From Kiritimatiellia bacterium (lineage in GTDB: Bacteria; Verrucomicrobiota; Kiritimatiellia; RFP12; UBA1067), in assembly GCA_017405115.1 (NCBI GenBank), contig JAFRBA010000020.1, positions 1-64,000 on the forward strand: a DNA stretch of 64,000 nt. The letters are read 5' to 3'. The notes under the pieces were generated by a model, which did no database searches, was not told the DNA's origin, and worked only from the letters and a program-made list of their open reading frames with translations. Position numbers and translations under genes: made by a program. This document shows, piece after piece, positions 24,104 through 31,076 of the stretch (within the stretch, counting starts at the first letter, position 1; each line of letters begins with the position of its first letter).

Positions 24104-24377
24104 CGCGGTTGGACATTCTAATGGTCTAAGTTGGCGTCCCTCTTGGCGGTACGACGCGGCAGATGTTATGCGGGGCATCCTGCTTGGATATCTCCGCCAG
24201 CCCGTGATGACCGTTGACATGCGCAGCAGACAGGCCGCCTCGATCTCCTTTTAATCCCTCATTTTGCGGTTTTTGCGGAAATCAGCCACTCCCCAATCCA
24301 GCGGAGTAATGGTATAATCCGTGGCACAAATGCCAGAAAAGTAACATCACCAGCGAAGGCCATTACGGCACAATCGT
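24104..24377. other. Intergenic with promoter at 24313-24318
   Basis: No supported gene. A short open stretch (SWRYDAADVMRGILLGYLRQ) at about 24135-24250 could be a gene remnant but has no start. AGTAATGGTATAATCCG supplies a TATAAT at 24313-24318; the conserved box lies about 55 bp downstream of the expected start, in the leader. Confidence 0.4.
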
Positions 24378-24411
24378 GTAACCTTTTGCCGCATGGCGTG
24401 TAAACAAAGCA
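24378..24411 (+). promoter_or_regulatory. Conserved GTAACC box, copy 5
   Basis: GTAACCTTTTGCC, GCAT, GGCGTGTAAACAAAGCAGAAAC: almost identical to copies 2 and 4 over 34 bp. It lies 63 bp before the ATG at 24441. With the upstream TATAAT at 24313 it would be transcribed as part of the mRNA leader. Confidence 0.65.
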
Positions 24412-24440
24412 GAAACAATTTCAACAAAGGAGACAAGATC

Positions 24441-25490
24441 ATGGCAATACAGTTCGACTTGAATGCGCTGAGCAGGTTCTCGAACGTAAACTTCGGCGAC
24501 AACGCCGCCATTGCCAATCTTGACGGGGGCAACGGCCTGGTGCAGAACGAAAAGCTCGGATTCATCCTCACGAGGAAGTTCCGCAGCTCCACCGCCGAGA
24601 AGCAGAACAACGCCGTGCGCACAGAGTTCCTGAAGGCGCTCGGGAACGCCTTCGGCCTCAATGAAGGCATCGTCGTGAACAACGGCAAGACGACATTCAC
24701 CGACCAGTTCATGAACCGGCTGGAGGAGATTCTCGGGCCCGCCTTCAAGCGCGGCGACTTCGGCATCAAGAACGGCGTGGTCGATTCTGGCAAGCCGCTC
24801 ACCCAGCGCCGCATCCAGGCCATCGTCAAGGCGGCCCGGGCGAAGGGCGATGCCGTGGCCTACGACGGAACGACGTACTTGGCGAAGGTCGATTATATCA
24901 AGGGCTGGGTCAAAGGCAAAGGCGGACTGGATGCCGCCGCCAAGCAGTCCGCGCTCGACTTCTTCGACGTCAAGATCCGCAATACGATCGACTTCCTCGA
25001 CAAGGAGTTCGAGGGACTCAGCTATGCCAAGGTGGGCGGGGATCACGCTGCTTTCAAAAAGCACATCAAGGATAAGACCGGACTGGACGTTGACGTCGAA
25101 AAGATCTTCTCGGACTTGAAGGCGAAAAACACCGTAAAGGACCCTGTGGGAAAAGGTGGCGTCATCAACATTGACGACATAAACAACGTCCACGACGAGT
25201 TCTTCGAGCCGGCCAAGCAAAAGATCGGGGCGCTCCTGAAGACTCTGGTCAAGAAGTCCGTCGATCTCTTCATCCACACGACGGAATCGAAACACGGTGA
25301 AAGTTACAAGTCTGTGATAGACGTTGTCTCCAAAAAAGACGCGCGCGTGGACGAAATCCTGTCCAGACTCGACAACGTGTCCGGGGTGATACGTAGAGTC
25401 GATCAGTACTGGGAAAAGAAGGAGCGCCAGCCTGACGAGGAAAGCGTGAGCGAATTTGAAGAGGCCAACGAATCGTACCTGGACGAGTGA
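24441..25490 (+). CDS. Putative effector sharing N-terminus with the next gene
   Basis: 349 residues, no signal peptide. Residues 1-36 (MAIQFDLNALSRFSNVN, then IANLDG) are nearly the same as the start of the protein at 25565. Residues about 50-140 carry the module seen in other putative effectors: NNAVRTEFLKALGNAFG and SGKPLTQRRIQAIVKAAR. The C-terminal 200 residues are charged and helical with no recognised catalytic motif. AAAGGAGAC gives the start at 24441; an upstream in-frame ATG at 24393 overlaps the conserved box and is unlikely. Type III secretion is inferred. Confidence 0.6.
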   Translation: MAIQFDLNALSRFSNVNFGDNAAIANLDGGNGLVQNEKLGFILTRKFRSSTAEKQNNAVRTEFLKALGNAFGLNEGIVVNNGKTTFTDQFMNRLEEILGPAFKRGDFGIKNGVVDSGKPLTQRRIQAIVKAARAKGDAVAYDGTTYLAKVDYIKGWVKGKGGLDAAAKQSALDFFDVKIRNTIDFLDKEFEGLSYAKVGGDHAAFKKHIKDKTGLDVDVEKIFSDLKAKNTVKDPVGKGGVINIDDINNVHDEFFEPAKQKIGALLKTLVKKSVDLFIHTTESKHGESYKSVIDVVSKKDARVDEILSRLDNVSGVIRRVDQYWEKKERQPDEESVSEFEEANESYLDE

Positions 25491-25564
25491 ACCATGGCAA
25501 TTCTGCAACCGGCTGGGTGCAACGAGATTTCATATCGTGCGTTGCACCCAAAGGAGGTAAACCA

Positions 25565-26077
25565 ATGGCAGTTCAATTTGATCCGAACGCGCTGAGCAGG
25601 TTCGCAGACGTCAATCTCAGAAAGTCCGACGCGATTGCCAACCTGGACGGAAAGGATGGCCTCAAGCAGAACGGCACCGAAACGCTGCCGGACGGTTCAA
25701 CGCGTCCACACACTCTGAACGTCTATGACGTCGGCATGGGCGGGGATGGCTTGCGCGGATGCAACCGCACAGGGAGTCCAAACCCCTACGAGGTGTACCG
25801 TGCGCATGTGGACGCCCCCGAAGTCTACGACTCAAACGGAACGCTGCTCTCAGGCGGCAAGCACTACGGGCATCTGGAGGTCAACGTCTGCACAAACGAG
25901 ACTGGCCTCTGGACGGCCACGCTCACCCCGGCATACGTGTTCGTATCCACGAACGCAGCCACAGGGAAACTTCTCTTCGACCGGCGAATCTATCCCGACG
26001 AAGTGGTGATCACAAACTCCGTCTCCAGAAAGAAAACCGGAATGAGCATCAAAGTCTGCCGCAAGGTCATTCGTTAA
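25565..26077 (+). CDS. Putative effector: shared N-terminus joined to a different C-terminal domain
   Basis: 170 residues. Residues 1-36 (MAVQFDPNALSRFADVN, IANLDGKDGLKQN) match the protein at 24441, after which the two are unrelated. The rest (YDVGMGGDGLRGCNRTG, YEVYRAHVDAPEVYD, LWTATLTPAYVFV) is beta-rich and unrecognised. It lacks the NAVR and GKPLTxRR module. AAAGGAGGTAAACC directly before 25565 fixes the start. Likely co-transcribed with 24441 (74-bp gap). A transferable N-terminal secretion signal is the simplest explanation but is inference. Confidence 0.6.
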   Translation: MAVQFDPNALSRFADVNLRKSDAIANLDGKDGLKQNGTETLPDGSTRPHTLNVYDVGMGGDGLRGCNRTGSPNPYEVYRAHVDAPEVYDSNGTLLSGGKHYGHLEVNVCTNETGLWTATLTPAYVFVSTNAATGKLLFDRRIYPDEVVITNSVSRKKTGMSIKVCRKVIR

Positions 26078-26087
26078 GGTTCTGCAT

Positions 26088-26137
26088 GTAACCTTTCGCG
26101 TGCAACCTTCCGCCACGTAGTGTGTATACAAGTCGAA
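26088..26137 (+). promoter_or_regulatory. Conserved GTAACC box, copy 6 (partial tandem duplicate)
   Basis: GTAACCTTTCGCG (26088-26100) is a left half, directly followed by a fuller copy, GCAACCTTCCGCC, ACGT, AGTGTGTATACAAG (26102-26132). The second copy is more diverged. It lies about 30-60 bp before the chaperone gene at 26163. Confidence 0.5.
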
Positions 26138-26162
26138 GCGACAAGAAAAGGAGAGCAAAACC

Positions 26163-26636
26163 ATGGAGGAAGTAGGGCTGATCCTGAAGAAACTCGGCGA
26201 AAGCAACGGGCTCGAGATGTCTCTGGACGAAAACGGCGCCTGCACCCTGGAACTGTCTGACGGCCGCGTGATGCTCATCCAGGAGCGCGCCGACCTGGAC
26301 GAGCTCGACTTCGTCGCGACGCTCGGCCCCGTGCCGGAGGAAAAGAGATCCGCCGTGTTCACAGACCTCCTTGCTGCGAACTTCTACTGGAGCGAGACGT
26401 TCGGCGCGACCATCTCCTGGAACGCCGACCTCGAGGAGGCGGTCATCATGTATCCGCTCGATCTCGCCGACGCGACGCCGGAGTCCGTCGAAACGATCTT
26501 CGACCGATTCCTCGAACTGCAGTCCGCCTGGGCGGATCGCCTCGCCGGACTCGTCGACGGCGCGCCGGATGGTGGCGAAGAAGACGGCGAAGACGACGCC
26601 GACTGGGAAGACTCCGATCTGATAATCAAGGCCTGA
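26163..26636 (+). CDS. CesT-family type III secretion chaperone (IpgE/SigE-like)
   Basis: 157 residues, strongly acidic. CesT pattern: RVMLIQERADLDELDFVATL, LLAANFYWSETFGATIS (about residues 68-84, matching the same segment of the chaperone at 18663), a strand (AVIMYPLDL), and the C-terminal helix VETIFDRFLELQSAWADRL. It precedes the SopB/IpgD-like gene by 23 bp. In Shigella (ipgE-ipgD) and Salmonella (sopB-sigE) the phosphatase effector is also encoded beside its own chaperone, so pairing is strongly suggested. AAAGGAGAG precedes the start. Confidence 0.82.
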   Translation: MEEVGLILKKLGESNGLEMSLDENGACTLELSDGRVMLIQERADLDELDFVATLGPVPEEKRSAVFTDLLAANFYWSETFGATISWNADLEEAVIMYPLDLADATPESVETIFDRFLELQSAWADRLAGLVDGAPDGGEEDGEDDADWEDSDLIIKA

Positions 26637-26659
26637 CGGCCAGGAAAGGCAGGTGCACA

Positions 26660-28852
26660 ATGTCGATTTCAATCCGCGAATTCAAGACCTGGGCCGGACA
26701 GAACCAGAACGCGGCGGTGTCTGTCGTCGACGGCGCGCTCGCCGACGCCTCGAACCAGATCGGCGTCGGCGATCGCATGTTCAGGCGCGGAACCGTCAAC
26801 AGCGTGCGCAGCGCCGCCATGAAGGAATTCACGCGCGCTCTCAGTACCCGGTACGGCGCCACCATCGCGCGGCAGGCCATCTCCCAGGCGGGGCTCACGT
26901 CCAAGTCCGAGCTTACGGGAAGGAAGATATCCGCAGTTGTGGAGAGCGCAAAGAAGCTGCGCGCCGACATGCTGAGGCCGGTCGCCAGGCAGGATCTCGG
27001 GCTTGGCGGAACGACGATCGCCAAGTCGCAGTTCAAGAACCTAAGCAGGGACGACAAGGAATTCCTGCGCAAGTTCCTCCGGGGACGCGCCGTCGCGGTC
27101 GAGCTGCTCGGTGAGATTCCGCTGTCCATGCCTGACTACCAGGACTTTCACATCCGCGCGACGGCCCTAGTCGAGAGGCTCCGCTCGCTGACGGCCGGCA
27201 TCATCCCCGCAAATGTGCCGACGGAAGATTTCACCGCGGAAGTGAATGCGCTCATCAAGGCGATCAACGACAAGGACGTCCAGATGCGCGACATCCTCGC
27301 CGGACAGCCCCTCGGCGAGGCGAACGTCAGGGAATACAGGGACATCTGGCATGCGATTTCCGTGAGGGCGATGGAGTCCCTCCGCGGGTCCGCAGGTGGC
27401 AACGCCGCCGCGGCGGCCGCGATCGGCAGGGCAATCGAGCATCTCCGCACGAATCCGCAGGTGCGCCGCGAATTCGACCGGCACGCGCAGATGTCGAGGG
27501 AAATCATAAAGAACCTCGCGCCTTTCATCGTCCAGCTGGTCAAGGGAGAGCTTAGGCAGGCGAACGTCCGTCGCTTCAGGGTGAGCACGGCCGACATGGT
27601 TGGTCGGCTGAACTCCGGGTTCCGCCAGGTGCTCAACGAGCGCCCCTGGCAGACCATCAGCAAGACCTTCTCGACCTCCGTGGGCAGGCGTCCCGTCGAG
27701 ATCACGAGCACGATAGCACCGGCGGCGCAGCTCGGGCATTCGCAGGAGGCGCCGCGCGGACCCATCGCGGAGTGCTATCCGCAGGGGGTTAACGGCTACA
27801 TGTGCCACACCGCGGACGCGACGCACGCCGTCAACCTCGCGGTCTCGAAGCTGACAGTCGCCGATCCTGGCGGCGCGCCGAAGCTCGCGTTCTGCGGCGT
27901 CCGCCACAGCGTGCACAACGCGTGGGAGATCAGGAACGCCGGCGAGCGCGCGGCGGCGAACGCCAGCCGCGCGGAGGAGGCCGTGATGGCGGCCTTCCTG
28001 GCGAAGTACTCGGTTCTGGAGAATCCCCCGGAGCTGCCGCCGCCGGGACAGGACGGCGTCGTGACCGTCGACCTCGACATGACGTCCGTCGCGCTGCTCA
28101 CCCCCGACACGACGCGCCACGCCTTCGCGAAGGGGTCCTCCATGGACGAGCGCGCCATGCTCGTGGGCCAGACGGACGCATGGGGCGCAGTGGAGAGAAC
28201 GGGCGTCACCTTCCGGTTCAACGGACGCGAGATCCGCGTGAGGCCGCACATCGTCACGTTCAACGTCGGCGTCAACGAAGGCGCGGTGAAGATGAGCGGC
28301 ATCGCGCCTAACAGGGCGGGCGGCTGGGACCTTTCCGACCGCATGAACGCGCGCGCCTTCGAGACGCTCACGCGAGAGGTCATGGCGTTCGCCAACGACA
28401 AGACGAAGGACGGGAACATGAGGGCCACGGCCTTGGCGCTCTTCAACCAGTGCCGCAACGTCCTTGTGCTCAAGGGCGAGCGCAAGGACTCCCACGACGC
28501 CTACAAGGTCGCTGCGCGCCTTGCCGTGCTGAGCTATATCATCGGGAAGGTCCCGTGCTTCAACTGCAAGAGCGGCAAGGACCGCACCGGCGAAATGGAC
28601 GTGGAGTGCAAGTTCCTCGCGGCGCTGATCGCCCGCGGCGAGAAGATCCCCGAGCCGGGGGCGAAGCTCACGGAGGAGCAGAAGGGGCTTTTCCGCGCGA
28701 TTGCGCTTCAGGGCGGCAACTTCGAGCTCCAGAAGCATAACGTCGGCGTGGCGGGGTTCATGTCCGGAAGCGTGGCGTCCATCTCCGAACGCCTTGGCGG
28801 CAAGGCGTACCACGCATTCCACCGCGGGGGCGCCGACCGCGTCGCGAAATGA
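26660..28852 (+). CDS. SopB/IpgD-like phosphoinositide phosphatase effector
   Basis: 730 residues, no signal peptide; longer than SopB or IpgD (about 540-560). The N-terminal 120 residues carry the shared module (VRSAAMKEFTRALSTRYG, ELTGRKISAVVESAKKLR). The C-terminal half matches the SopB/IpgD family: VTFNVGVNE at 535-540, CKSGKDRTGEMD with catalytic C636 and R642 of the C-x5-R site, and GGNFELQKHNVGVAGF near 693. Family members remove phosphates from phosphoinositides in host membranes after type III injection. The chaperone gene just upstream fits. Host action in this organism is inference. AGGAAAGGCAGG precedes the ATG. Confidence 0.85.
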   Translation: MSISIREFKTWAGQNQNAAVSVVDGALADASNQIGVGDRMFRRGTVNSVRSAAMKEFTRALSTRYGATIARQAISQAGLTSKSELTGRKISAVVESAKKLRADMLRPVARQDLGLGGTTIAKSQFKNLSRDDKEFLRKFLRGRAVAVELLGEIPLSMPDYQDFHIRATALVERLRSLTAGIIPANVPTEDFTAEVNALIKAINDKDVQMRDILAGQPLGEANVREYRDIWHAISVRAMESLRGSAGGNAAAAAAIGRAIEHLRTNPQVRREFDRHAQMSREIIKNLAPFIVQLVKGELRQANVRRFRVSTADMVGRLNSGFRQVLNERPWQTISKTFSTSVGRRPVEITSTIAPAAQLGHSQEAPRGPIAECYPQGVNGYMCHTADATHAVNLAVSKLTVADPGGAPKLAFCGVRHSVHNAWEIRNAGERAAANASRAEEAVMAAFLAKYSVLENPPELPPPGQDGVVTVDLDMTSVALLTPDTTRHAFAKGSSMDERAMLVGQTDAWGAVERTGVTFRFNGREIRVRPHIVTFNVGVNEGAVKMSGIAPNRAGGWDLSDRMNARAFETLTREVMAFANDKTKDGNMRATALALFNQCRNVLVLKGERKDSHDAYKVAARLAVLSYIIGKVPCFNCKSGKDRTGEMDVECKFLAALIARGEKIPEPGAKLTEEQKGLFRAIALQGGNFELQKHNVGVAGFMSGSVASISERLGGKAYHAFHRGGADRVAK

Positions 28853-28915
28853 CGGGATTCCGCGCCTGATAGCGGAAGTGAGATTCCGGGCACGAAACTA
28901 TGCCTCCGCGCCGTC

Positions 28916-28944
28916 TTGACGGCGGCGCGCGATTTTGGGATAAT
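28916..28944 (+). promoter_or_regulatory. Promoter of the rhaT-RND-glf operon
   Basis: TTGACG (28916-28921) and GATAAT (28939-28944) are 17 bp apart, 21 bp before the rhaT ATG, with AAAGGAGC as ribosome site. Confidence 0.65.
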
Positions 28945-28965
28945 ATCGCGAAAGGAGCACAATAC

Positions 28966-30033
28966 ATGGACACGACTTTTCTCGGAATGGCGATCTTTGC
29001 GCTCGGCGGCCTCGCCGGCGCGACGTTTCTGATGCCCGCGCGCGGGATAAAGGGCTGGGCGTACGAGAGCTGGTGGCTCGTATACGCCTTTCTGGGGCTC
29101 ATCGTGTGCCCGCCCGTGATCTGCTATTTCACGGTGCCTGATTTCTGGAACGTCGCCACCAAAGTGCCTGGGCGCGTCATCGGGCTTTGCTCGTTCTGCG
29201 GCGCGATGTGGGGCGTCGGGGCGCTGTGCTGGGGGCTGATGGTGCGGTATTTGGGCATCGGGCTCGGGCTTGCGGTCGGCTGCGGCGTGTGTTCCGGCAC
29301 TGCGACGCTCATCCCGAAGGTCGTGAAGATCAAGGAAGGCCATTTCCAGGGGTTCGACTTCGTGTCCCTCTACAACACGACGGGCGCGAAGATCGTTCTT
29401 TTCGGCGTTCTCCTCTCCCTCGTCGGAATCGTGTTCGTGGGCCTGGCCGGAAAGTTCAAGGAAAACGAGCTTCCCGAAGAAGAGAAGAAAAAGGCCGTGG
29501 CGGAGTTCGATTTCAAGAAGGGCGTCATCACGGCGATCATGGCCGGCGTGTTCTCGGCGTTCATGAACTTCGGGCTCCAGTTCGCGCCCGAGATGGAGCA
29601 GGGAGCGCTCGCCGCGGGCGCGAAGGAATGCTGGAAGGGAATGCCCGTGATCATGGTGGTGCTGTGGGGCGGGTTCCTCGTGGAGTTTGCGTGGTGCATG
29701 CAGCAGAATTTCAAGAACAAGACGTTCGGCGACTACGTGCGCCTGCCCGCAGGCGGGGCTGGGCGGTATCTGGCGAACGTCTTGCTAGCCGGTTCCATCG
29801 GCATAATCTGGGTAATGCAGTTCGTCTGCACCAAGGCTGGTGAGCCGATGATGGGCGACATGAAGTACATCTCGTTTGCCGTGATGATGGGCTCCACGAT
29901 CTTCTTCTCCACGCTCATAGGCGTGTTCACCGGCGAGTGGAGGGGGACAGGCGCCAAGACGAAGGGCCTGCTCGCGCTGGGCACCCTGGTTCTCTTCGCA
30001 AGCTTCTGCGCAATCTCCATCGGGTCGAAATGA
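28966..30033 (+). CDS. rhaT: L-rhamnose/proton symporter
   Basis: 355 residues with about ten membrane segments, the normal size for RhaT. Family features: N-terminal FALGGLAGATFLMPARGIKG, WWLVYAFLGLIVCPP, the small-residue segment LGIGLGLAVGCGVCSGTATLIP, and KKGVITAIMAGVFSAFMNFGL. It imports rhamnose, or a similar deoxysugar, with protons across the inner membrane, which fits degradation of plant or host glycans by the secreted enzymes further on. The ATG at 28966 is preferred over an upstream in-frame ATG at 28900 that would overlap the promoter. The stop overlaps the next start (ATGA). Confidence 0.85.
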   Translation: MDTTFLGMAIFALGGLAGATFLMPARGIKGWAYESWWLVYAFLGLIVCPPVICYFTVPDFWNVATKVPGRVIGLCSFCGAMWGVGALCWGLMVRYLGIGLGLAVGCGVCSGTATLIPKVVKIKEGHFQGFDFVSLYNTTGAKIVLFGVLLSLVGIVFVGLAGKFKENELPEEEKKKAVAEFDFKKGVITAIMAGVFSAFMNFGLQFAPEMEQGALAAGAKECWKGMPVIMVVLWGGFLVEFAWCMQQNFKNKTFGDYVRLPAGGAGRYLANVLLAGSIGIIWVMQFVCTKAGEPMMGDMKYISFAVMMGSTIFFSTLIGVFTGEWRGTGAKTKGLLALGTLVLFASFCAISIGSK

Positions 30034-31076
30034 GCGTGTTCCTGCCAATCGTGCTCGCTGCCGAGCTGGTCTTGCCCGTGGCGGAGGTCCGCGGCGTCGC
30101 GGACCGGCGCCCCCGCGACTACCCTGGCCGCGTCGTGGCCATACAGAAGGTCGACGTGGTGCCGCAGGTCTCCGGCGAGATACTGGAAGTGTGCTTCGAG
30201 AACGGCTCGGACGTGAAGAGCGGCGACGTCCTCTACCGCCTCGACCCCGTGAAGTACGAGGCGGCGGTGAAGAACGCCGAGTCCAAGCTCGCCGAGGCGA
30301 AGGCGAACGCGCAGTACGCGGAGCTTTCGTACGACCGCCACAAGAAGCTGCTTGAGTCCCGCGCGGTCTCGCTGGACGCGGTGGACAACGCCCTTTCCCA
30401 GCGCGACAGCTCGCGCGCCGCGCTGGCCGCCGCGCAGGCGGAGCTCGTGGCGGCCAAGGACGACCTGGCGCACTGCACGATCGTCGCCCCGATCGCGGGC
30501 AGGCTTGGAACGACAGGCAAGACCAAGGGCAACTACGTGAACAAGGGCTCCGAGACTCTCGTCACGCTCGTCCAGCAGGATCCGGTGCGCGTGCGCTTCT
30601 CGATGTCGAACCGCGACCTGCTCGAGAACTTCCGCGGCACGGGTATCAGCAGGGAGGACGCGACCGTCGACCTGACGCTGGCCGACGGCGTCACCATGGT
30701 CCGCGACGGGGTGCCGGAGTACATGGAGAACGCGGCAGACGAGCAGACCGACACTGTGCAGGTCTACGTGAGGTTCGGCAACGCCGACAAGCTGCTCACC
30801 GTAGGCGGCACGGTAGGCGTAACGCTTACCGCGCGCAAGGGCGCAGTCAGGCCGGCGATCCCGCCTACCGCGATCCTCCAGGACACGCAGGGCCCGTACG
30901 TCTGGGCGCTAGGCCCCGACGGCCGCGCCGAGCGGCGCACGGTGGCGCGCGGCGACCTCGGGGGCGACTGGCTGTTCATAGAGAAGGGCCTCAAGATCGG
31001 CGAGCGCGTCGTGGCCGACGGGGCGCACAAGGTCAGGAAGGGCGACGTGATAAGGCCTGCGCCAACCTCCAGATGA
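30030..31076 (+). CDS. RND efflux periplasmic adaptor (HlyD/AcrA family)
   Basis: 348 residues. A short signal sequence (MSVFLPIVLAAELVLP) is followed by the first lipoyl half (VVPQVSGEILEVCFENGSDV), a coiled-coil hairpin (about 75-130), the second lipoyl half (CTIVAPIAGRLGTTGKTKGNYV) and the beta-barrel. It bridges the inner-membrane pump encoded next to an outer-membrane channel not found in the window. Starts and stops overlap on both sides as ATGA, so the three genes are translationally coupled. Other in-frame starts upstream lie inside rhaT. Confidence 0.85.
   Translation: MSVFLPIVLAAELVLPVAEVRGVADRRPRDYPGRVVAIQKVDVVPQVSGEILEVCFENGSDVKSGDVLYRLDPVKYEAAVKNAESKLAEAKANAQYAELSYDRHKKLLESRAVSLDAVDNALSQRDSSRAALAAAQAELVAAKDDLAHCTIVAPIAGRLGTTGKTKGNYVNKGSETLVTLVQQDPVRVRFSMSNRDLLENFRGTGISREDATVDLTLADGVTMVRDGVPEYMENAADEQTDTVQVYVRFGNADKLLTVGGTVGVTLTARKGAVRPAIPPTAILQDTQGPYVWALGPDGRAERRTVARGDLGGDWLFIEKGLKIGERVVADGAHKVRKGDVIRPAPTSR

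Noticed and set aside
24135..24250. Gene fragment SWRYDAADVMRG... before the box at 24378
   Set aside because: No start codon and no recognised family; too short to support.
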